The position numbers and the translations under genes are program-made. From positions 1 to 5,204 of the forward strand of contig JAIRNL010000289.1 in assembly GCA_031258035.1 (NCBI GenBank): a DNA stretch of 5,204 bases, written 5' to 3'. Positions 1-5,204 of this stretch are shown here, in pieces. Below the pieces are notes generated by a model. It was not told the origin of the DNA and searched no databases. It was given only the letters and a program-made list of their open reading frames with translations. Position 1 is the first letter of the stretch, and each line of letters begins with the position of its first letter. This DNA comes from Azoarcus sp. (lineage in GTDB: Bacteria > Pseudomonadota > Gammaproteobacteria > Burkholderiales > Rhodocyclaceae).

Positions 1-27
1 CGCCATTCGCTCAGACGGCGCGCCGCG

Positions 28-2304
28 TCATTCGGCTCGGTTCCCGGCCTCGACCACGGTCAGCGCAGTCATGTTGATGATCCTGCGCACTGTTGCCGAA
101 GATGTCAACACATGAACAGGTTTCGCGGCGCCAAGCAGGATCGGCCCCACCGTCACGCCGCCGGCCGCCGCGACTTTCAGCAGATTGAAGGCGATATTGG
201 CCGCATCCAGGGTCGGGAAGATCAGCAGGTTGGCTTCTTCGCGCAGGCTGGCATCCGGGAGGAGATGCAACCGCTGACGAATGTCGAGCGCCGCATCGCC
301 CTGCATTTCGCCTTCGATCCGCAGCTCGGGATGACGCTCCTGCAACAGCTTCAGGGCGGTTCGCATTTTCAGCGCGCTCGGCGTATCGGCTGAGCCGAAG
401 GACGAATGCGACAGCAGGGCAATTCTCGGTTCAAGCCCGAAGCGCCGCACTTCCTCCGCAGCCAGCACGGTCATTTCGACCAGCTGTTCGGGGGTCGGGT
501 CGTAGTTGACGTTGGTGTCCGCGAGAAACAGCGTCCGACCGGGAACATTGAGCACGTTGAGCGCGTAATAGTGGTTCACGCCGCGACGGCGGCCGACGGC
601 GGCCTCGACATTGGCAAGGTGCTTGCGGTGCACGCCGTCGGTACCGCAGATGAGGCCATCGCCATGACCGAGCGCCAGCAACAGCGCGCCGATCAGGGTG
701 GGATTGCGCCGTACCCGCTTTTGCGCTTCATCCGCCGTGACGCCGCGCCGCGCCATGAGGCCGTGGTAATGCGTCCACATCTCATTGAAATGCGGGTTGT
801 GCGCCGGGTCGATGATCTCGTAGTGCAGGACCGGATTCATGCGCAGGCCAAGGCGGTCGATCGCGCCGATGATCACTTCCGTGCGTCCGACCAGGATCGG
901 CCACGCCATGCCCTCGTCGATGACGGTACGCACCGCCCGCAGGACTCTTTCGGATTCGCCTTCGGAGTAGATGATGCGCTGCGGCGCGCTGCGGGCGGCG
1001 GCGAACACCGGTTTCATCAACATGCCGGAGTGCCAGACGAAATTGTTGAGCTGGGCGCGATAGGCGTCCCAGTCGGCGATCGGCCGCGTCGCCACCCCGG
1101 AAGCGATCGCCGCCTCGGCCACCGCCGGCGCGATCTTGACGATGAGCCGGGGATCGAACGGGCGTGGAATGATGTACTCGGCCCCGAAACCTTCCACCTT
1201 CTCGCCATAGGCGGAGGCAACGATGTCGCTTTGCTCGGCGCGCGCCAGTTCGGCGATTGCCCGCACCGCCGCGAGCTTCATTTCGTCGGTGATGGTGGTC
1301 GCGCCCACGTCCAGCGCCCCCCTGAAAATGAAGGGGAAACAGAGCACGTTGTTGACCTGGTTCGGGTAATCCGAGCGCCCGGTGGCGATGATGGCGTCGT
1401 CGCGCACTTCCCGTACCCGGCCGGGCATGATCTCCGGGGTCGGATTAGCCAACGCAAGGATCAGCGGACGAGGCGCCATCTTCGCCACCATTTCGCCGCT
1501 GACCACGCCGCCAACCGACAGCCCCAGGAAAATATCGGCGCCCCCGATCACTTCGTCGAGACGGCGGGCATCGGTCTTCTTGGCGTAGCGCGCCTTGATC
1601 GGGTCCATCAGTGTCGCGCGGCCCTCGTATACCACGCCTTCGATGTCTGTCACCCAGATGTTCTCCACCGGGATGCCGAGCATCACCAGCAGATCGAGGC
1701 AAGCCAGCGCCGCCGCGCCCGCGCCAGAGGTGACGAGCTTGACCTGCTTCAGATCCTTGCCCTGCATGTGCAGGGCATTGAGCACGGCCGCGCCGACCAC
1801 GATCGCGGTACCGTGCTGGTCGTCGTGGAAAACCGGGATCTTCATGCGTTCGCGCAGCTTCCGCTCGATGTGGAAGCACTCGGGCGCCTTGATGTCTTCG
1901 AGGTTGATGCCACCGAAAGTCGGCTCCAGCGCGGCGATCATGTCGACCAGGCGATCCGGGTCGGACTCGTTGATTTCGAGGTCGAACACGTCGATGCCGG
2001 CGAACTTCTTGAACAGCACGCCCTTGCCTTCCATGACCGGCTTGGCGGCGAGCGCGCCGATGTTGCCCAGGCCCAGTACGGCGGTGCCATTGGTGATGAC
2101 GCCGATCAGGTTGGCGCGCGAGGTGAGGCTGGCGGCCTCGCCCGGATCGGCCACGATCGCATCGCAGGCGGCGCCCACGCCGGGCGAATAGGCAAGCGAG
2201 AGGTCGCGCTGGTTGGTCAGCGCCTTGGTCGGCGTCACCGAGATCTTGCCGGGTTGCGGATTGCGGTGATAGTCGAGCGCGGCGGCGCGTATCAGTTCGT
2301 CCAT
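28..2304 (-). CDS. maeB: NADP-dependent-type malic enzyme with C-terminal phosphotransacetylase-like domain (MaeB family)
   Basis: This cytoplasmic enzyme oxidatively decarboxylates malate to pyruvate and CO2 with reduction of NAD(P), linking the TCA cycle to pyruvate and usually supplying NADPH. The protein is 758 residues, essentially the length of E. coli MaeB. The N-terminal malic domain carries the catalytic tyrosine Y39 (SLAYSPGVG) and lysine K94 (EGKGVLFKK). The metal ligands E136 and D137 (NLEDIKAPE) and D162 (HDDQHGTA) are present. A Rossmann domain follows with GAGAAA at 194-199. From about residue 430 a phosphotransacetylase-like domain runs to the end. In it, the positions matching the Pta active-site Ser, Arg and Asp appear to be T734, S735 and R741, so it is probably regulatory rather than catalytic, as known for this family. 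The ATG start is supported by an AAGGAA ribosome binding site. Transcription is probably independent of the gene upstream, because a terminator lies between them. NADP versus NAD preference cannot be settled by eye. Confidence 0.97.
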   Translation of the reverse strand: MDELIRAAALDYHRNPQPGKISVTPTKALTNQRDLSLAYSPGVGAACDAIVADPGEAASLTSRANLIGVITNGTAVLGLGNIGALAAKPVMEGKGVLFKKFAGIDVFDLEINESDPDRLVDMIAALEPTFGGINLEDIKAPECFHIERKLRERMKIPVFHDDQHGTAIVVGAAVLNALHMQGKDLKQVKLVTSGAGAAALACLDLLVMLGIPVENIWVTDIEGVVYEGRATLMDPIKARYAKKTDARRLDEVIGGADIFLGLSVGGVVSGEMVAKMAPRPLILALANPTPEIMPGRVREVRDDAIIATGRSDYPNQVNNVLCFPFIFRGALDVGATTITDEMKLAAVRAIAELARAEQSDIVASAYGEKVEGFGAEYIIPRPFDPRLIVKIAPAVAEAAIASGVATRPIADWDAYRAQLNNFVWHSGMLMKPVFAAARSAPQRIIYSEGESERVLRAVRTVIDEGMAWPILVGRTEVIIGAIDRLGLRMNPVLHYEIIDPAHNPHFNEMWTHYHGLMARRGVTADEAQKRVRRNPTLIGALLLALGHGDGLICGTDGVHRKHLANVEAAVGRRRGVNHYYALNVLNVPGRTLFLADTNVNYDPTPEQLVEMTVLAAEEVRRFGLEPRIALLSHSSFGSADTPSALKMRTALKLLQERHPELRIEGEMQGDAALDIRQRLHLLPDASLREEANLLIFPTLDAANIAFNLLKVAAAGGVTVGPILLGAAKPVHVLTSSATVRRIINMTALTVVEAGNRAE

Positions 2305-2314
2305 GAGTACTACG

Positions 2315-2320
2315 TTCCTT
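2315..2320 (-). promoter_or_regulatory. Ribosome binding site of maeB
   Basis: AAGGAA on the minus strand lies 10 bases upstream of the ATG at 2302-2304. It supports that codon as the start, which also matches the N-terminus expected for MaeB proteins. Confidence 0.7.
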
Positions 2321-2332
2321 GTCAGTGGCTGC

Positions 2333-2360
2333 GCGGGCGGCGGAGGGATTCCCCGCCCGC
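2333..2360 (-). other. GC-rich inverted repeat in the maeB leader
   Basis: Two perfect 8-base arms, GCGGGCGG (2333-2340) and CCGCCCGC (2353-2360), flank a 12-base loop. In the maeB transcript this would form a very stable hairpin ending about 12 bases upstream of the ribosome binding site. There is no T-tract on either side, so it does not look like a terminator. It may be a leader structure affecting mRNA stability or translation, or simply a product of high GC. Confidence 0.45.
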
Positions 2361-2376
2361 AATCCCGCTATTGTGT

Positions 2377-2422
2377 ACAAAAGCAAGAAAATAGCCCACC
2401 GCCCGTTTCCGCGCAGTGGGCC
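2377..2422 (-). terminator. Rho-independent terminator after the lytic transglycosylase gene
   Basis: Read on the minus strand, the arms GCCCACTGC (2413-2421) and GCGGTGGGC (2394-2402) pair over nine positions with one G-U wobble, around a 10-base loop. A T-rich tail, TATTTTCTTGCTTTT, follows at 2393-2379. It lies about 50 bases downstream of the transglycosylase stop codon and before maeB, so it probably ends that transcript and makes maeB a separate unit. I see no strong sigma70 promoter for maeB between it and the start codon; a CACAAT hexamer nearby lacks a good -35 partner. Confidence 0.75.
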
Positions 2423-2472
2423 TGATGAGGAAAATTATCCCCCCCAGCCTGAAAGCACCCGTCGCCACGCCG

Positions 2473-3120
2473 CTAAACCGCGTTTTCCCTCCGGCCGGCG
2501 GCAACAGCCAGACGCCGCTTCATTGTCAATACGCGACTGGCGTAGGCCGCGCCGGGGTCGCCCAGCGCCCCGCCGTAATATTGCAAGGCCGTTTGCAGGC
2601 TGCCGTAGCGGCGCAGCCCCTCGTGCAGCACCTGCGCGCCGACCCGCACATTGAGTTCGGGGTCGAAAAGCGCATCCTTGCCGGCCTCCGCACCGATCTT
2701 GTCCATGTGATAGCGCGGGATCACCTGCATCAGTCCCTGTGCGCCAAACTGGCTTTCGGCAAACGGATTGAAGCTCGACTCCACCGCGATCATCGCCACC
2801 AGCAACATGGGATCGACACCGAAGCGCCGGCCCGCGTCCTCGGCGGCGCGCAGGGCGGGCTCGATCGCCACTGCCGATACCTTGTAGCGCCGCGACAGCC
2901 ACCCGCTCACCCGCGCCATCTCGCGCGAGAGTTCCTGTGCGCCGTCCGGGCCCGCTTCGGCCGCTGTCGCCACATCCGTACTGGGAGCCAGATGCCCGGC
3001 ACCGCCGCTGAAAAGGTGGAAACCGGCAACCAGTCCCCCAGCCAGCAACCCGGCAAAACCGAATCGGCGCAGGTTGCGCGCCGTGCGGCGGGAAAGGAAA
3101 GCGGAAGCGTTGTCACTCAT
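2473..3120 (-). CDS. Small membrane-targeted lytic transglycosylase (SLT domain)
   Basis: The predicted enzyme cleaves the MurNAc-GlcNAc glycan bond of peptidoglycan, leaving 1,6-anhydro-MurNAc ends. The protein has 215 residues. Its N-terminus is arginine-rich (R11, R12, R15, R18, R19), followed by a hydrophobic stretch at about 20-38, so it is either exported by a signal peptide or anchored in the inner membrane facing the periplasm. No lipobox cysteine is present. The SLT domain spans about 85-200: the probable catalytic glutamate is E114 in AVESSFNP, followed by GAQGLMQVIPRYH (126-138), the NVRVGAQ-LxxxLRRYG helix (157-173) and ALQYYGGA (178-185). The start at 3118-3120 is preferred because AAAAGGA lies upstream and the membrane segment then sits correctly; the frame is open further upstream only as read-through into ampD. 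A terminator follows. The exact subfamily is not recognised, so no gene symbol is given. Confidence 0.9.
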   Translation of the reverse strand: MSDNASAFLSRRTARNLRRFGFAGLLAGGLVAGFHLFSGGAGHLAPSTDVATAAEAGPDGAQELSREMARVSGWLSRRYKVSAVAIEPALRAAEDAGRRFGVDPMLLVAMIAVESSFNPFAESQFGAQGLMQVIPRYHMDKIGAEAGKDALFDPELNVRVGAQVLHEGLRRYGSLQTALQYYGGALGDPGAAYASRVLTMKRRLAVAAGRRENAV

Positions 3121-3130
3121 GCAGGCAATA

Positions 3131-3137
3131 TCCTTTT
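3131..3137 (-). promoter_or_regulatory. Ribosome binding site of the lytic transglycosylase gene
   Basis: AAAAGGA on the minus strand ends 10 bases before the ATG at 3118-3120. It decides the start in favour of this methionine over the much longer open frame that continues upstream across ampD. Confidence 0.6.
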
Positions 3138-3183
3138 GGCAGGGGAAGCGCGCCGTCTGGCTCGGATACAAAAATGCAGCAGC

Positions 3184-3200
3184 TTGTTGCGCCGCAACAA
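3184..3200. promoter_or_regulatory. Perfect 17-bp palindrome, candidate operator (or + strand terminator)
   Basis: TTGTTGCG-C-CGCAACAA is an exact 8+1+8 dyad. On the minus strand it starts 5 bases after a TACAAT -10 element, so it would cover the transcription start and first bases of the transglycosylase mRNA. This is a classic place for a repressor site. On the plus strand the same dyad is followed directly by TTTTT (3201-3205), so it could alternatively act as an intrinsic terminator against antisense transcription. I cannot name the binding protein. Confidence 0.5.
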
Positions 3201-3205
3201 TTTTT

Positions 3206-3211
3206 ATTGTA
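3206..3211 (-). promoter_or_regulatory. Candidate -10 element for the lytic transglycosylase gene
   Basis: TACAAT on the minus strand matches the sigma70 -10 consensus at five of six positions and lies in a short AT-rich patch in otherwise GC-rich DNA. The predicted start near 3199 gives a leader of about 80 bases. No good -35 hexamer sits 16-18 bases upstream; the nearest TTGTCC is 21 bases away, so the promoter may need an activator or use another sigma factor. Confidence 0.4.
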
Positions 3212-3285
3212 GAGCCAGAGTTGACAGGGTGCGGACAAAAAGATTCCCGGGATTCGCGGAAACGCCACAAATCGCGGGAAAGACG

Positions 3286-3307
3286 CCAGAAATGACGGCG
3301 CCGCCGT
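3286..3307 (-). terminator. Weak hairpin just after ampD, possible terminator
   Basis: ACGGC-GGC-GCCGT on the minus strand (3307-3295) follows the ampD stop codon immediately and is trailed by CATTTCTGG. The stem is only 5 bp and the T-run is short, so termination here would be partial at best. Confidence 0.25.
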
Positions 3308-3847
3308 TCAGTGTTCCGGCTGCCGCCCGGGGCACGGGCCGAGCCGCGCCCAATCGAAAAACGGCCCCGGATCGGTCTTGCGACCGGGCGCGATATCGGA
3401 ATGCCCGGCGATGTCGCACCCCGGATAAGTTCGCGCAAGGCGCCGCAAAAGCACAGCCAGGGCTGTGTACTGGCATTCCTCGAAAGGCTGCGTGTCGCAG
3501 CCTTCGAGTTCGATACCGAGTGAAAAATCGTTGCAACCCCCGCGTCCCCGCCACGCCGACGCCCCGGCATGCCAGGCGCGGTTTTCCGTGGAAACGAACT
3601 GGATCAATTCGCCGTCGCGGCGGATGAAAAAATGCGGCGACACCCGCAGCCGGTAAATCCCCGCGTAATAGGGATGCGCCGCCGGATCGAGCCGGTTGGT
3701 GAAAAGCTCGATCACGCCGGGGCCGCCGAATTCGTCCGGCGGCAGGCTGATGTTGTGGATCACGATCAGGCTGACGCGCTCGCCCTCGGGGCGGGCATCG
3801 AAATTCGGCGATTCGATTCGTTTCACCCCGCGCAACCAGCCCTTCAT
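3308..3847 (-). CDS. ampD: 1,6-anhydro-N-acetylmuramyl-L-alanine amidase AmpD
   Basis: AmpD is a cytoplasmic zinc amidase that removes the stem peptide from 1,6-anhydro-MurNAc muropeptides during peptidoglycan recycling. In many Gram-negative bacteria its loss raises the inducer of AmpC beta-lactamase. The protein is 179 residues, close to the usual length of about 185. The amidase_2 fold is complete: zinc ligands H31 (LIVIHNISL), H149 (IAGHSDIAPGR) and D159, catalytic E113 (SLGIELEG) and K157 (GRKTDPG). These match H34, H154, D164, E116 and K162 of Citrobacter AmpD. HFFIRRDGELIQFV and RAWHAG are also typical. No signal peptide is visible, in line with a cytoplasmic enzyme. The start at 3845-3847 is chosen over an in-frame ATG 20 codons upstream: it has a GGAGG site 5 bases before it, and the likely promoter lies between the two. 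No ampR, ampC or ampE is visible in the window. Confidence 0.96.
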   Translation of the reverse strand: MKGWLRGVKRIESPNFDARPEGERVSLIVIHNISLPPDEFGGPGVIELFTNRLDPAAHPYYAGIYRLRVSPHFFIRRDGELIQFVSTENRAWHAGASAWRGRGGCNDFSLGIELEGCDTQPFEECQYTALAVLLRRLARTYPGCDIAGHSDIAPGRKTDPGPFFDWARLGPCPGRQPEH

Positions 3848-3852
3848 CTTCC

Positions 3853-3857
3853 CCTCC
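3853..3857 (-). promoter_or_regulatory. Ribosome binding site of ampD
   Basis: GGAGG (within GGAGGGG) on the minus strand sits 5 bases before the ATG at 3845-3847. It is the strongest Shine-Dalgarno sequence in the window and fixes the ampD start at this codon. Confidence 0.75.
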
Positions 3858-3870
3858 GTCCGAAACCGCG

Positions 3871-3899
3871 ATTGTGCCCGCGCGCAGGCGCCGGGGCAA
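3871..3899 (-). promoter_or_regulatory. Candidate sigma70 promoter of ampD
   Basis: On the minus strand TTGCCC (3899-3894) and CACAAT (3876-3871) are separated by exactly 17 bases. Each hexamer matches four of six consensus positions. Transcription would begin near 3864, giving a leader of roughly 17 bases that just contains the ribosome binding site. Confidence 0.45.
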
Positions 3900-3920
3900 A
3901 ACGTCACGCCATCCCCTGCC

Positions 3921-3935
3921 CCGGCCCGGAGCCGG
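3921..3935. other. Short GC inverted repeat between rtcB and ampD
   Basis: CCGGC-CCGGA-GCCGG forms a 5-bp stem with a 5-base loop, about 75 bases downstream of the rtcB stop. A second small repeat, GGAAA-CGC-TTTCC, lies at 3982-3994. Neither has a T-tract, so I do not call a terminator for rtcB; they are the only structure I see between its stop codon and the ampD promoter. Confidence 0.25.
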
Positions 3936-4007
3936 AGAGATGAGCAACCCTGCCTGCTCGTGTGTCGAACCCGACGCGGGGGGAAACGCTTTCCGCTGCC
4001 AGCCGGT

Positions 4008-5204
4008 TCACCCTTTCACGCACACCACTTGCCGCAGCGTATGCACGACCTCCACGAGCGTCCGCTGCGCATGCATCACCGCGTCGATGTCCTTGTAAGC
4101 CATCGGGATTTCATCAATCACAGCGGCATCCTTGCGACATTCCACATGCCTGGTGGCGCGAATCTGGTCTTCCACCGTGAAACGGCGCTTGGCTTCGCTG
4201 CGGCTCATGACGCGACCCGCGCCATGGCTGCACGAACAGAAAGCCTCTTCGTTGCCCAGACCACGCACGATGTAGCTTTTCGCGCCCATCGAACCGGGGA
4301 TGATGCCGAGCTCGTCTTTCCTCGCCGATACCGCGCCCTTGCGGGTCACGAGCACCTCTTCACCAAAATGGGTTTCACGCTGCACGTAATTGTGGTGACA
4401 ATTCACCGCTTCCACGTCGGCGGAAAAAGGCTTTTTGATCACCGAGCGTACTGCGGCAACCATGTTTGCCATCATCACGTCGCGGTTTTTACGCGCAAAA
4501 TCCTGCGCCCAACCAACCGCTTCCACGTAATCGTCGAAATGCCCGCTCCCTTCAGGGAAATAAGCCAGATCGCGGTTGGGCAGATGGATGAAATATTGCT
4601 CCATGTCCTTCTTCGCCAGTTCGATGAACAAGGATCCGATAGCGTTTCCCACGCCACGCGAGCCGGAATGCAGCATGAACCACACATGGTTTTCTTCGTC
4701 CAGGCACACTTCGATGAAATGGTTGCCTGTGCCAAGCGTTCCCAGATGCTTGTGGTTGTTGGTATTTTTCAGGCGCGGGTATTTTTCGGCAATGCGCGTA
4801 AAACCCGGCAGGAGTTGCGCCCACACCGCATCGACGCTATCCGGCGTCTCGTCCCACGCGCCGACGTCGATCCCGCCGTGCCTGAGTTCCCGTCCGTGCG
4901 GCACGCTCTTTTCAATCATGCCGCGCAGGTGGGAGAGGTCATCCGGCAAATCGTCCGCCGTCAGCGTAGTGCGCACCGCCATCATGCCGCAACCGATATC
5001 CACGCCGACAGCGGCGGGGATGATCGCGCCCTTCGTGGGTATCACGCTGCCGATGGTCGATCCCTTGCCCAGATGCACGTCCGGCATCACAGCCAGATGC
5101 CGGAAAATGAACGGCATTTTCGCGGTATCAATGAGCTGTCGCCGCGCATCGTCTTCCACCGGCACGCCTTGCGTCCAAAGCTTGATCAAGTGGGCGTCTT
5201 CGGC
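4008..5204 (-). CDS. rtcB: RNA-splicing ligase RtcB (5' end lies beyond the window)
   Basis: RtcB is a Mn2+- and GTP-dependent ligase that joins RNA 2',3'-cyclic phosphate or 3'-phosphate ends to 5'-OH ends, via an enzyme-GMP intermediate on a histidine; in bacteria it acts in RNA repair. The window shows 398 residues, against 408 in E. coli. With the first visible residue as 1, the metal and active-site residues are all present: D69 and C72 (GVDIGCGM), H162 (GTGNHF), H179 (MLHSGSRG), H271 (NCHHNYV) and the guanylylated H327 (CSHGAGR). The C-terminus LRQVVCVKG is the family ending. The frame stays open to the right edge, and the residues there (AEDAHLIKLWTQGVPVE) align with the E. coli region before KMWTKG. 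About ten N-terminal residues are therefore missing, and the TTG at 5187-5189 is an internal leucine codon, not a start. Neither rtcA nor rtcR is visible. Local GC is about 50-63%, lower than in maeB. Confidence 0.97.
   Translation of the reverse strand, partial: AEDAHLIKLWTQGVPVEDDARRQLIDTAKMPFIFRHLAVMPDVHLGKGSTIGSVIPTKGAIIPAAVGVDIGCGMMAVRTTLTADDLPDDLSHLRGMIEKSVPHGRELRHGGIDVGAWDETPDSVDAVWAQLLPGFTRIAEKYPRLKNTNNHKHLGTLGTGNHFIEVCLDEENHVWFMLHSGSRGVGNAIGSLFIELAKKDMEQYFIHLPNRDLAYFPEGSGHFDDYVEAVGWAQDFARKNRDVMMANMVAAVRSVIKKPFSADVEAVNCHHNYVQRETHFGEEVLVTRKGAVSARKDELGIIPGSMGAKSYIVRGLGNEEAFCSCSHGAGRVMSRSEAKRRFTVEDQIRATRHVECRKDAAVIDEIPMAYKDIDAVMHAQRTLVEVVHTLRQVVCVKG

Noticed and set aside
1..27. Possible next gene starting with ATG at 4-6 on the minus strand, and a GGCGCGCC palindrome after maeB
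   Set aside because: Only two codons would be inside the window and no convincing ribosome binding site precedes the ATG. The palindrome is short, has no T-tract, and is easily explained by high GC.
1445..2386. A 313-codon open frame on the minus strand overlapping maeB in another frame
   Set aside because: The product is a low-complexity R/G/A/P-rich sequence typical of an out-of-frame reading, and it crosses both the terminator and the maeB start.
406..2394. A 662-codon open frame on the plus strand, opposite maeB
   Set aside because: maeB on the other strand has intact catalytic residues and family length. The antisense product is rich in H, R, D and G with no recognisable motif, as expected of a shadow frame in GC-rich coding DNA.
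3221..3226. A perfect TTGACA -35 hexamer on the plus strand
   Set aside because: At 16-18 bases downstream the sequence is around TTCCCG, with no -10 element, and no plus-strand gene follows.
3237..3254. GAATCCCGGGAATC followed by TTTTTG on the minus strand, a possible ampD terminator
   Set aside because: The CCCGGG core leaves no room for a loop and the outer positions mismatch, so a stable hairpin is unlikely.
3121..3570. Upstream extension of the transglycosylase frame by 150 codons into ampD
   Set aside because: It overlaps ampD and would bury the membrane segment inside the protein. The ribosome binding site at 3131-3137 and the membrane segment support the start at 3120.
2416..3627. 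A 403-codon open frame on the plus strand, opposite the transglycosylase and part of ampD
   Set aside because: It is antisense to two well-supported genes, spans their intergenic region, and has no domain signature or ribosome binding site that I can see.
1..5204. CRISPR array, insertion sequence, tRNA or rRNA, prophage or toxin-antitoxin module
   Set aside because: I saw no regularly spaced repeats, transposase motifs, tRNA-like cloverleaf or rRNA sequence; nearly all the DNA is explained by four conserved genes and short intergenic gaps.

Overview
This GC-rich window (about 60%, higher at the maeB end) carries four protein genes, all on the minus strand. They are read here from high to low coordinates: rtcB (cut by the right edge), ampD, a small lytic transglycosylase gene, and maeB. 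Protein sequence, GC content and gene mix suggest a Gram-negative proteobacterium, most likely a betaproteobacterium. That placement is inferred from general family resemblance; there is no rRNA or other marker gene to confirm it.

Layout: 4008-5204 is RtcB RNA ligase, missing roughly ten N-terminal residues. A gap of about 160 bp holds a plausible sigma70 promoter for ampD. 3308-3847 is ampD, 1,6-anhydro-N-acetylmuramyl-L-alanine amidase, with all zinc and catalytic residues. A 187-bp gap then holds a TACAAT -10 element and a perfect 17-bp palindrome. 2473-3120 is a membrane-targeted SLT-type lytic transglycosylase, followed by a convincing rho-independent terminator (2377-2422). A GC hairpin and a ribosome binding site precede maeB (28-2304), a full-length malic enzyme with a degenerate phosphotransacetylase-like tail. 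No gene-free stretch exceeds 300 bp.

Two neighbours make functional sense together. Lytic transglycosylases release 1,6-anhydro-muropeptides from the cell wall, and AmpD strips the peptide from these in the cytoplasm during recycling. They are not a tight operon, because the gap between them has its own promoter-like and operator-like signals. MaeB (malate to pyruvate plus CO2) and RtcB (RNA 3'-phosphate/5'-OH ligation) belong to unrelated processes, so the window looks like ordinary chromosomal housekeeping.

I found no previously undescribed system. The signal most worth a second look is the palindrome at 3184-3200, at the predicted transcription start of the transglycosylase gene.
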